NCBI GenBank assembly: GCA_963734595.1
Contig: CAVTHV010000017.1
Coordinates: 62,001-126,000 of the forward strand
Length of the DNA stretch: 64,000 nt
Reading direction: 5' to 3'
Source: CAKKQX01 sp963734595
GTDB taxonomy: Bacteria; Pseudomonadota; Gammaproteobacteria; Burkholderiales; SG8-41
The notes beneath the pieces are model-generated. The model was not told where the DNA came from and searched no databases. It was given only the letters and a program-made list of their open reading frames with translations. The position numbers and the translations under genes were made by a program. Of the stretch, positions 56,491 through 64,000 are shown piece by piece; positions within the stretch are counted from its first letter, which is position 1; each line of letters opens with the position of its first letter.

Positions 56491-57318
56491 ATGAAAACAC
56501 TGTATCGCAGTCTTTTGGCGTTGCTTGCCGGTGCGTCGCTGCTGCTCGCCGCCGGCGTTTCGTTCGCGCAGAACGGGAAAACCGAGGTCCTGTGGCTGGG
56601 GCAGGCGGCGATGCGCATCACCTCGCCCGGCGGCAAGGTGATCATGATCGATCCGTGGCTCACGACCAATCCGAAGACGCCCGCGCAATTCAAGAATCTG
56701 GATGCGCTCGGCAAGATCGACCTGATCCTGGTCACCCACGCGCATGGCGATCATCTCGGCGATGCGCCGGCGCTGGCGAAGAAGTGGAATGTGCCGTTAT
56801 ACTCGGCGGCCGGCATGGGCAATACGCTCGTCACGCTGGGCATCGTGCCGGCCAAGCTCGCGCCGCGCATGGGCAAGAGCGGCACGATCAATCCGTTTCC
56901 CGGCATCAAGATCACCATGGTCCATGCCGAACACAGTTCCGAGCTGGTATGGAAAAACCCGGCAACCGGCAAGGAAGAGACCCACTTCGGCGGCGAGCCG
57001 GTCGGCTTCATCATCGAGCTGGAAAACGGATTCAAGATCTACCACATGGGGGACACCGGCCTGTTCGGCGACATGAAACTGATCGGCGAATATTACAAGC
57101 CCGATCTCATCATGATCCCGATCGGCGGGCATTTCACGATGGGCCCCAAGGACGCGGCGTATGCGACCAACAAGTGGCTGAAGCCGAAATACGCGATCCC
57201 GATGCATTACGCCACCAACCCGTTCCTGAAGGGCACGCCCAAGGAATACATCGAAGCGCTCGGCAACACCGATACCAAGGTGTTGCCGATCAATCCCGGC
57301 GAGCAGGTGGAATTCTAG
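56491..57318 (+). CDS. Exported metallo-beta-lactamase-fold hydrolase (UlaG/UPF0173-like)
   Basis: A 275-residue hydrolase. The signal peptide ends near AAGVSFAQ, placing it in the periplasm, unlike cytoplasmic UPF0173 proteins. The zinc motif is VTHAHGDHLGD, with further metal ligands in MVHAEHSSE, YHMGDTGLFGD and AIPMHYATNPF. The ATG at 56491 follows GGGAGGAG. It starts 19 bp after the lipoprotein methyltransferase, and the first array methyltransferase follows 24 bp later. Substrate unknown. Confidence 0.9.
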   Translation: MKTLYRSLLALLAGASLLLAAGVSFAQNGKTEVLWLGQAAMRITSPGGKVIMIDPWLTTNPKTPAQFKNLDALGKIDLILVTHAHGDHLGDAPALAKKWNVPLYSAAGMGNTLVTLGIVPAKLAPRMGKSGTINPFPGIKITMVHAEHSSELVWKNPATGKEETHFGGEPVGFIIELENGFKIYHMGDTGLFGDMKLIGEYYKPDLIMIPIGGHFTMGPKDAAYATNKWLKPKYAIPMHYATNPFLKGTPKEYIEALGNTDTKVLPINPGEQVEF

Positions 57319-57342
57319 ACTCACGGGAACCGGAGAATGCAT

Positions 57343-58206
57343 ATGCTGGCTGGTTTGAAGCACACAGCGCGCGGCGCGGCGATTTGCGCCGCGCTGCTCG
57401 CGTCAGAGGCGTTTGCGGCGGAAGTCGAAAGATCGGGCGGGCCGTACGTGCCGACGCCGCAGATCGTCGTCGAGCAGATGCTGAAAATGGCAAAAGTCGG
57501 GCCGGATGATTTCGTCGTCGATCTCGGCTCCGGCGACGGCGTGATCGTGCTGACGGCGGCGCAAGAGTACAAGGCGCGCGGCTTCGGCGTCGACATCGAT
57601 CCCGACCTGGTCAAGCTGAGCAACGACAAGGCGAAACGCATGGGGATCGCCGACCGCGCGCAGTTCTACGTGCAGGACGTGTTCAAGGCCGATCTCAGCC
57701 GCGCCACGGTGCTCACGCTCTACCTGCTGCCGGAAATGATGGAAAGCCTGCGCGACAAGGTCTTTTCCGAGATGCAGCCCGGCGCGCGCGTGGTGTCGCA
57801 CGACTACCATTTCGGCGACTGGCAGAACGACGATGCGATCACGTTCGCCGTGCCGGAGAAGGAGGACATCAACGGCGTGCCGGAGGCGACGATCTATCTG
57901 TGGATCGTGCCGGCGAAGGTCGCCGGCGACTGGCGCATCGCGGTGGGCGGCAAACAGTACGACGCCAAGCTGGAGCAGGAGTATCGCTACTTCGGCGGCA
58001 CGATGAAACTGGGCGGCAGGAAGATCGAATTCCAGCAGCAGACGCTGCACGGCGTGGACATCAACTTTACGGTCGTCTCGGGTAATTTGCGCGAGACGTT
58101 CAAAGGCCGCGTGGATGGCGACAGGATGGAAGGCATGGTCGATCTGGGCGGCGGCAAGAAGGCGCACTGGACGGCGACGCGGGTGGCGAAGACGGCGTTG
58201 CATTAA
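57343..58206 (+). CDS. Exported methyltransferase-fold protein, array member 1
   Basis: About 287 residues. A signal peptide ends near SEAFAA. The methyltransferase domain begins at GPYVPTPQIVVEQMLKMAKV, with motif I VVDLGSGDGVIVLTAA, FGVDIDPDLVKLS and TLYLLPEMMESL. After residue 200 there is a separate C-terminal region starting IYLWIVPAKVAGDWRIAVG, rich in beta-type residues and shared by all array members. The ATG at 57343 is better spaced from GGAG than 57337. Substrate unknown. Confidence 0.87.
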   Translation: MLAGLKHTARGAAICAALLASEAFAAEVERSGGPYVPTPQIVVEQMLKMAKVGPDDFVVDLGSGDGVIVLTAAQEYKARGFGVDIDPDLVKLSNDKAKRMGIADRAQFYVQDVFKADLSRATVLTLYLLPEMMESLRDKVFSEMQPGARVVSHDYHFGDWQNDDAITFAVPEKEDINGVPEATIYLWIVPAKVAGDWRIAVGGKQYDAKLEQEYRYFGGTMKLGGRKIEFQQQTLHGVDINFTVVSGNLRETFKGRVDGDRMEGMVDLGGGKKAHWTATRVAKTALH

Positions 58207-58225
58207 GCGTATAACTTTACTGCTC

Positions 58226-58335
58226 TTGAACCGCCAAGCGCCAAGTCGCAAGAGACAAAAGCGGGACGCGAAGGACGCGAAGGACCGAAGGAATAACCGA
58301 AGGAAAACTATAATAAAAACAATGGATTGTGGTTG
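58226..58335. repeat. Dispersed intergenic repeat, copy f
   Basis: GCGGGACGCGAAGGACGCGAAGGACCGAAGGAATAACCGAAGG followed by CTATAATAAAAACAATGGATT. The last part matches the tails at 21640 and 32195. Confidence 0.55.
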
Positions 58336-58411
58336 TGTGCTTCGGGAATTGCTGCGCTGCTTTGTGCGAACCGTGATTTCTCCGGATTCTTGTCTCCTTC
58401 ACAGACCCGAT

Positions 58412-58782
58412 ATGTCTGACCCTCGCGTCTTCTTCGCTGCCGAACGAACGCTCCTTGCGTGGGTGCGCACCGGTCTCACCATCATGGGCTTCGGGTTCGT
58501 GGTGGCGCGCTTCGGTCTTTTTCTGACCCTGCTGGCTGCGCAGCATGTGCCGATCGAATACTCCGGTTGCGTCATCCTCGCATTTTTCCAGCGCTATCGG
58601 AATCGCGCTCGTATTGCTCGGCGCCGGGTCCATGATTTTCGCCGCGATCCAGCACCGCCGCCTGGTCCTGACTCTGCCAGTAGGCCGATCTTCCGCCGTT
58701 TCACAACCGCGCTTTCCCGATGGTGCTGGCGTTCATTCTCGGTGCGCTCGGCCTGCTCCTGGCGATCTATCTCGCCCTGTAG
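58412..58782 (+). CDS. DUF202/YidH-family small membrane protein (two frame breaks)
   Basis: About 122 residues when repaired. It starts SDPRVFFAAERTLLAWVRTG, the DUF202 signature, then three hydrophobic segments (GFGFVVARFGLFLTLL; IGIALVLLGAGSMIFAA; MVLAFILGALGLLLAIYLAL). The frame breaks near 58588 and 58690, each by one base. The function of the family is unknown. The ATG at 58412 follows a weak ribosome site. Confidence 0.8.
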
Positions 58783-58817
58783 TTCTAGAGCCCGTCGAAT
58801 AATGAGATAATCTGGCC

Positions 58818-59087
58818 ATGGACGAACCGCAACCGACTTCCCCCCGGCAGCGCCTGCAGGAGCTGCTGGCGATCCCGGACAGGCAGCGGACCGAGGCCGA
58901 ATGGGACGAGCTCAACGAGCTCGAGATCATGCTGGCTTCAGGAAACCGCGAGGGCGCGCCGGAGCAGGGCGGGCGGCGCAACGGCACTCCACCCGCCGGT
59001 CATTCCAAACCCGGCGGCGGTGGCGGCGTGCACGGCAAGCGGTCGGCGAAGAAGTTCCACAAAAGGCCCAAGCGCAACGCGCCGTGA
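58818..59087 (+). CDS. Small hydrophilic basic-tailed protein
   Basis: An 89-residue protein with an acidic N-terminal helix (TEAEWDELNELEIMLASG) and a Gly/Lys/His-rich tail (GGGGGVHGKRSAKKFHKRPK). It resembles no family I recognise; the tail could bind nucleic acid or metal. The gap to the DUF202 gene is 35 bp, so the two may be cotranscribed. I keep it because codon use matches the surroundings and it has a fair ribosome site. Confidence 0.6.
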   Translation: MDEPQPTSPRQRLQELLAIPDRQRTEAEWDELNELEIMLASGNREGAPEQGGRRNGTPPAGHSKPGGGGGVHGKRSAKKFHKRPKRNAP

Positions 59088-59136
59088 CGGCGTCGTCAGC
59101 CGCTTCGGGAGCAACCAAACCGGAACGCTGATCGGG

Positions 59137-59574
59137 TCAGGTGCCCAGCGTCTCCTGGTAATGTTTCCGCCGCTGGGCTTCGGATATGAACTCTTCCATG
59201 TCGGGATCCAGCGCATTGCGGGACGAGACGATCCCGATAGGCTTGCCGTTCTCGATCACCGGCACGTGGCGGAAGCCGTTCGTATGCATCATGAGCAGCG
59301 CGTAACCGAACGTCTTGTCGGGATCGACAGTCTGCGGCTCACTCGTCATCACATCGGCCAGCCGCGTGGTCTGCACATCACGCCCTTGCGCAATGACGCG
59401 AAACACGACATCGCGCTCAGTAAAAATCCCGACCAGCCGCTCGTCTTCGACGACCATGACCGCGCCGACGTTCCTGGTTGCCATCAGCTCGGCGGCTGCG
59501 CTGACGGTGGTCTCCGGCGGAGCAGTGAGGATCTTTTTCTGCTCCATGACGCTTCTGACCCGTTGACTGAACAT
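59137..59574 (-). CDS. CBS-domain pair protein
   Basis: A 145-residue protein made of two CBS domains: TVSAAAELMATRNVGAVMVV ... GIFTERDVVFRV and DVMTSEPQTVDPDKTFGYAL ... HVPVIENGKPIGIVSSRN. CBS pairs usually sense adenosine nucleotides and control other proteins; here they stand alone. The start FSQRVRSVMEQKK is preferred over an upstream Met. An FNR-type palindrome sits 151 bp upstream, suggesting oxygen-linked control. Confidence 0.88.
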   Translation of the reverse strand: MFSQRVRSVMEQKKILTAPPETTVSAAAELMATRNVGAVMVVEDERLVGIFTERDVVFRVIAQGRDVQTTRLADVMTSEPQTVDPDKTFGYALLMMHTNGFRHVPVIENGKPIGIVSSRNALDPDMEEFISEAQRRKHYQETLGT

Positions 59575-59972
59575 GAATGTCTCCTGCGTTGCACTCCAAT
59601 ACCCGCGCAGCCTGGCCGGTTTCCCGGCCATCGGTTGGCGAAAATCGGACCCGGCCCGCGATCTCTCGTCCGTTCGCTTGTAGCCTGCCCATTCGGAATG
59701 CTACCGGCGTTTCAATTCTGCGGGTTGACCTAGGTCAAAACTTGAAAGCGGCGCGGGATGGCTGCCCGCAGTGCCGCCAAACGGGTTGGCCGCGGATGTT
59801 TGGACTGCGTCGGGCCGTGTGCTTTCACGGCGCGAGTGGGCCTTATCGAGCGGGAAGAAAGGTTGAGGCGCCAGGATCCGCTACGCTGTTACGATGACTT
59901 CACCAGCTTCCCGATTTGCCGCGCCCGGCGGCCGGCAGCGCTCGAGCCCGGCCGCTGGAGCTATCTAAGCGG
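59575..59972. other. Intergenic region between CBS and synthase genes
   Basis: About 400 bp with no supported gene. It contains the FNR-type palindrome at 59725-59738. The rest shows nothing clear. Confidence 0.45.
59725..59738. promoter_or_regulatory. FNR/Anr-type palindrome
   Basis: TTGACCTAGGTCAA is a perfect 14-bp palindrome fitting TTGAY-N4-RTCAA of FNR/Anr/Dnr regulators. It lies 151 bp upstream of the CBS gene start on the minus strand and would make that gene oxygen-responsive. Confidence 0.6.
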
Positions 59973-61589
59973 TTAATTTAAAAGGAATTCTTTCGGAAGC
60001 GCTGCGACTGCCGCGCGCCGGTAGATGAGCTGCGTGGTGGCCGCGTCGAGCGCCGCGGCATTGCGCGCATCGGTGATGATCACGCCGCCTGCCAGCAGTT
60101 TCCGGTCGAGCGCAATCGGATGGGCGAGCATCGCCCACAAGGTTTCGCCGTGCTGCGCCGGCACGTAATCGAGCGTTACTCTGGCGGGCGCGGACAGCGC
60201 GCCGGCGCTGGCGACGACAAAGCTGTTGATGTGCACGGCGCCTTCCCAGTCGGGACGATACAGCACGATATGCGGCAGCTCGGCTTTGAGCGTCGCCAGG
60301 AAATGCGCATAGCTGACCGGGCGCTCGAGATCGGCAAACGTGTTGAACACCGCGACGCCGCGCCCGGTCAGACACTGTTTCAGGTCGCGGAAGAATTCCC
60401 GCGGTGACCAGGTAGTCCGGCGTGCCGTCGCCGTGAAAGAGATCGACCACCACCACGTCGAAGCGCTGCGGGCAGTGGCGCAGGAAGGCGCGCGCATCGG
60501 CGTTGTGGACGCGCACGCGGGCGGGATCGAAGCCGAAGTATTGTTGCGCCACGCGCGGCGAGACCGGGTCGATCTCCACCACCTCGGCTTTCACGCCGCG
60601 CGCCGCCAGTTGCATCGGCACGATGCCGGCGCCCATGCCCAGCACCAGCGCCGTGCGCATGTCCGGGCGGTAGGCATAGGCGAGCGCCTCCAGCGCGTAG
60701 GTGTAGAACGATCTCGATCTGCCGTTCGAGTCGACGCGTGTTCTGGATCAGGCCGTCCTGAAAGTAGATGCGCCGGAAACGGCCGGTGTCGCGGTCGGGC
60801 GCGCTTTTCAGTATTTTCACCGTGCCGAACAGCGAGCCGTGGCTGGCCTCGACGCGCCACGTGCTGTCGCCGTAACTCGACCGGCCCCATGCGGCCGGTG
60901 TAGGCGTCGGCCTGCCACAGCAGCAGTCCCGCAGCGAGCGCGGCGAACACCGCGGCGGCGGCGACGGTCCCGCGCGCGGCAAACGGCGCCGGCGGCGCCA
61001 GCGCGAGCGCGAGCGACAGCAGCGCCAGCGTCAGCGCGACGACGAGCGCCGAGCTGAAGTTGCTGATGAACGGGATCAGTCCGAACGCGGTGACCAGCAC
61101 GCCCGCGACCGAGCCGATCGTGCTCACGAAAAATACCTTGCCGGAGCCGGCGTCGCCGGTGTGTTTGCCCGCGCCCTGCAGGAAAATGGCCACCAGCAGC
61201 GGGTTCATCGCCGAGGTGGCGACCAGCGGCAGAAACAGCAGGATCAGGCAGGCGGCGAAGGCGCCGAGCACCAGGTTCCCGTTCGCGAGCGGCGCAAAAA
61301 GATGAGGGTAGGCGAGGCAGGCCGCGACGATGGCGATCGCGGCGACCGCCGGCATCAGCGCAAAGCTTTGCACCAGCCGCGCGACCGGTTGCGGCCGGCC
61401 GTCGCGCCCGCCGGCGTAGCGTCCGCCCGCCCAGTAGCCGAGCGCGAGCGAAACCAGCGTGATCGAGAGAATGCCGGTCCAGATATAGAGGCTGACGCCG
61501 AAGTAGGGCGTCATGATGCGCGACGCGAGAAGTTCGAGCGCGAGGATCGCGCCGCCGGAAATGAAAATGATGGTATAGAGCAGTGACAT
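59973..61589 (-). CDS. Membrane-anchored spermidine synthase-like protein (three frame breaks)
   Basis: About 538 residues. The N-terminal half has six to eight hydrophobic helices, starting LLYTIIFISGGAILALELLASR, with IMTPYFGVSLYIWTGI. The C-terminal half is a spermidine-synthase-like SAM domain: ALVLGMGAGIVPMQLA, EIDPVSPRVAQQYFGF and FDVVVVDLFHGDGTPDYLV. The frame breaks near 60405, 60705 and 60885. This fusion is a known family, but the acceptor is unknown, and true polyamine synthesis is unlikely to be the only use. Confidence 0.85.
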
Positions 61590-61763
61590 GGGAACCTGTC
61601 AGGTTATAATTCCCGCCTCTGGTAAGCGCGCAATCTACCAGAGTTGAATGACCGAGGCGAGCCAGGCTTCCGAGGGAAAGACGCAGGGAACGATGTTGCC
61701 GGACGAACAGAGCGACACGCCCGCATTTTCGCTTGCTCTAGTGCAGATGAAGGAAAATTGGCC

Positions 61764-62696
61764 ATGGAAGGTTCTTATCGTGGATTTCCGGACGCGCTCT
61801 GTGCCAGCCTGAAACACCGGTTGTTCCGCGCCCTGCCTGCGCTGCTCGGCGTCGTGCTGGTCGCGCCCGCGTGGGCCGCGGAATTGATCGTGCCCTATGT
61901 GCCGACGCCGCAGGAGGTGGTCGAGCGCATGCTGCAGATGGCGCGGGTTACCAGCGCCGACTACCTGATCGACCTCGGTTCCGGCGACGGCCGCATCGTG
62001 ATCACCGCGGCAAAGAAATACGGCGCGCGCGGCTTCGGCGTCGACCTCAATCCGGAACGCATTGCCGAAGCCAACGAAAATGCGGGCAAGGCCGGCGTGA
62101 CCGACAAGGTGGCGTTCTATCAGCGCGACCTGTTCGACACCGATCTCTCCGACGCGACCGTCATCACCATGTATCTGCTGCCGCGCGTCAACCTCGACCT
62201 GCGTCCGCGCCTGCTCGATCTCAAGCCCGGCACGCGCCTGGTGTCGCACGACTTCTCGATGGGCGACTGGCGGCCGGACGAGAAGGTGCAGATGAACCTG
62301 AAAACCAAGTACGTCGGATCGGGCGGCGAAAGCGACATCTATTTCTGGGTGGTGCCGGCCAAGGTGGCGGGCACCTGGCGCTGGCAGTTGCCGTTCTCCG
62401 GGAAAAGCCGCTCTTACGAAGTCACGCTCAAACAGAAGTACCAGGAAATTTCCGGCGATGTCAGGATCGGCGGGCAGATCGTCCGCATTCAGAATCCCGT
62501 GCTGCACGGCGACCGGATCGACTTCACGTTTACGGCCGACGTGGACGGCGTCCCGGTCAGGCACGAGTTCGGCGGCCGGGTCGAGGGCGACGCCATCTCC
62601 GGCAGCGCGACGCTGTCCGGCAGAACGCTGCAGAGCCGGCTCGACTGGAGCGCGCAGCGCGTGGCAAAGGCCGCTGCTGAAAATCAAAAACGGTAA
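61764..62696 (+). CDS. Exported methyltransferase-fold protein, array member 2
   Basis: A 310-residue protein. The signal peptide ends near APAWAAELI. The domain begins PYVPTPQEVVERMLQMARV, then motif I YLIDLGSGDGRIVITAA, FGVDLNPERIAE, TMYLLPRVNLDLRPRL and VSHDFSMGDWRPDE. The C-terminal part after IYFWVVPAKVAGTWRWQLP is shared with the other members. The second ATG (61764) is preferred because the region before it is not leader-like. It starts a tight tandem run: the next paralogue begins 46 bp after the stop. Confidence 0.88.
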   Translation: MEGSYRGFPDALCASLKHRLFRALPALLGVVLVAPAWAAELIVPYVPTPQEVVERMLQMARVTSADYLIDLGSGDGRIVITAAKKYGARGFGVDLNPERIAEANENAGKAGVTDKVAFYQRDLFDTDLSDATVITMYLLPRVNLDLRPRLLDLKPGTRLVSHDFSMGDWRPDEKVQMNLKTKYVGSGGESDIYFWVVPAKVAGTWRWQLPFSGKSRSYEVTLKQKYQEISGDVRIGGQIVRIQNPVLHGDRIDFTFTADVDGVPVRHEFGGRVEGDAISGSATLSGRTLQSRLDWSAQRVAKAAAENQKR

Positions 62697-62742
62697 TGTC
62701 CCCGGAGTTTCATTTTTTATCTGATACGGAATCCAAATCTCA

Positions 62743-63686
62743 ATGATCACAGCAGCACGCAGGGCAAGTCACGGCGCCGCGAAGTTTTGCGGCGTGTTTT
62801 TGTTTACCGCATTGGTTTGCGCGCCGGCTTTTTCGCAGGATTACGGCGAAGTGCCTTACGTGCCGACGTCGCAGAACGTCGTCGACAAGATGCTCGATGT
62901 CGCCAGGGTCGGGCCCAAGGATTACGTGATCGATCTCGGCTCGGGCGACGGGCGCATGATCATCACCGCCGCGAAGAAATACGGCGCGCGCGGCTTCGGC
63001 GTCGAACTCGACAAGCAACTGGTGAAAAGGGCCAACGAGCTTGCAGCCAAGGCCGGCGTGGCGGACCGCGCGAAGTTCTATGCGCGCGACCTCTTCAAAA
63101 CCGACTTCAGGCCGGCGACGGTGATCACCATTTATCTGCTGCCTGAAGTCAACCTCATGGTGCGCCCCAAGCTGCTGGCCCTCAGGGCCGGCACGCGCAT
63201 CGTGTCCCACGATTACGACATGGGCGAATGGGCGCCGGATCTTCGTTTACCCTCGATGTTCCCGACAAGCCGGTGGGGCGTGACCAGAAAAGCAAGGTGT
63301 TCTATTGGGTCGTGCCGGCCAAGGCCTCCGGCAAGTGGCGCTGGCAGCTGCCGGGCGGGGGCAAGCCGCAGGTCTTCGAGCTCGCGCTCAACCAGAAATT
63401 CCAGCGCATCGAAGGCACGCTCGCGGTCGACGGCCGCAAAGCTGGAATAGAGAATGCGAAACTGGCCGGGGCAACAGTCAGCTTTTCGGCCACCGTGGCC
63501 GGCAATGGCGCCTCCGTGCGTTATCAATTCTCGGGCCGCATTTCCGGGGATACGCTCAAGGGGCAGGGGCGGATCGTACGGGATCAGGCGGAGCAGCGTT
63601 ACGCATGGCATGCCACGCGCACCGAGCATTGGGAACCGGCGCACGCCTCGCTGCCGCCTCCTGTTCCCCCGCCCTTGGGCTACTGA
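62743..63686 (+). CDS. Exported methyltransferase-fold protein, array member 3 (one frame break)
   Basis: A 314-residue protein when repaired. The signal peptide ends near CAPAFSQDYG. Motif I is YVIDLGSGDGRMIITAA, with FGVELDKQLVKRA and TIYLLPEVNLMVRPKL. The frame breaks near 63235 (GGATCTTCG), and repair gives SSFTLDVPDKPVGRDQKS. The C-terminal domain starts VFYWVVPAKASGKWRWQLP. A Pro-rich tail (ASLPPPVPPPLGY) is extra compared with the other members. Its paralogues lie on both sides. Confidence 0.85.
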
Positions 63687-63773
63687 GCGCGGACCATCGA
63701 CAAGAACAGGAGTCGCAAACTACAACCGGAGTCCGGATTCAGGTTCGTCAATACCTCTTTGCATGGAGCAATC

Positions 63774-64000
63774 ATGAAACCACTGGGCTATAGTCTATTG
63801 CTTTCGCTGTTTTTTTTGGCCGCGCCGCCCGTCCTGGCGCAGCAGGGCGAGGGCGACGTCATTTACGTGCCGACGCCGCGGGCCGTCGTCGATGAAATGC
63901 TGAAAATGGCCAGGGTCGGCCCCGCCGATTTCGTCATCGACCTCGGCTCGGGCGACGGGCGCATCGTGATCACGGCGGCCGAAAAGTACGGCGCGCGCGG
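63774..64000 (+). CDS. Exported methyltransferase-fold protein, array member 4 (cut by window end)
   Basis: The first 75 residues are visible. The signal peptide KPLGYSLLLSLFFLAAPPVLAQ is followed by GDVIYVPTPRAVVDEMLKMAR and motif I VIDLGSGDGRIVITAAEKYG. The ATG follows GGAG at a normal distance, 87 bp after the stop of member 3. It continues beyond the window, so the array may be longer. Confidence 0.85.
   Translation, partial: MKPLGYSLLLSLFFLAAPPVLAQQGEGDVIYVPTPRAVVDEMLKMARVGPADFVIDLGSGDGRIVITAAEKYGAR

Overview
The window is high-GC (about 63-65%) chromosomal DNA that looks like a betaproteobacterium of the Burkholderiales type. The main reason is the number of periplasmic Bug/TctC solute-binding proteins: seven genes plus one remnant, with only one TctB-TctA membrane pair. 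Gene content is catabolic: nitrilases, an aliphatic-sulfonate/nitrate-type ABC transporter, Mo-hydroxylase subunits, FAH-family and dicarboxylate-lactonase enzymes, and several dehydrogenases. I see no rRNA, complete tRNA, CRISPR array, phage or insertion sequence.

Layout. 0-2.7 kb: two sulfurtransferase paralogues and a 3-hydroxyisobutyrate-dehydrogenase-like enzyme. 2.9-10.7 kb: two nitrilase paralogues, an SsuBAC-type importer with two permeases, an aldo/keto reductase and an AraC regulator. 10.9-22.8 kb: a mixed catabolic run (DHDPS-family lyase, alpha/beta hydrolase, ornithine-cyclodeaminase-like protein, two creatinase/M24-fold proteins, YciI-like protein, FMN 2-hydroxyacid dehydrogenase) interleaved with four Bug receptors. 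23.1-28.4 kb: a 2Fe-2S plus molybdopterin hydroxylase pair, a secreted LVIVD propeller and an ATP-grasp ligase. 28.7-32.1 kb: a pseudopilin and a GGDEF-EAL protein. 32.2-43.4 kb: LeuD/LeuC-like subunits, a duplicated small gene, a Bug receptor, dehydrogenases, a permease-like protein, an aminotransferase and a lipoprotein. 43.5-46.7 kb: a short operon containing a selenoprotein. 46.7-54.5 kb: gshA, a methyltransferase, an acetyltransferase, an FAH hydrolase and a Bug-TctB-TctA transporter. 54.6-64 kb: an amidohydrolase followed by a group of exported methyltransferase-like proteins.

Two things stand out. (1) At 45071-45586 an in-frame UGA is followed directly by Gly-Ser-Cys. It lies in a gene whose frame continues undisturbed on both sides, and a perfect 8-bp hairpin follows at the spacing of a bacterial SECIS element. 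This is a UGSC-type selenoprotein that ordinary gene calling would cut in two. It sits behind a thioredoxin-fold gene and an unrecognised gene, and ahead of a Bug receptor. (2) At 57.3-64 kb there are four paralogues (the last cut by the window end) of a methyltransferase with an N-terminal export signal and an extra C-terminal beta-rich region. Three are directly in tandem. A lipoprotein methyltransferase and an exported metallo-hydrolase lie just upstream of the first. What an exported SAM-enzyme fold does outside the cytoplasm is not evident.

Caution: about 40 single-base frame breaks interrupt genes that are otherwise well conserved, roughly one per 1.5 kb, many repaired by removing one base. 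I read them as uncorrected sequence errors rather than mass pseudogenisation, so broken genes are annotated as single CDS with the break position given. The UGA of the selenoprotein is not one of these: the frame is the same before and after it.
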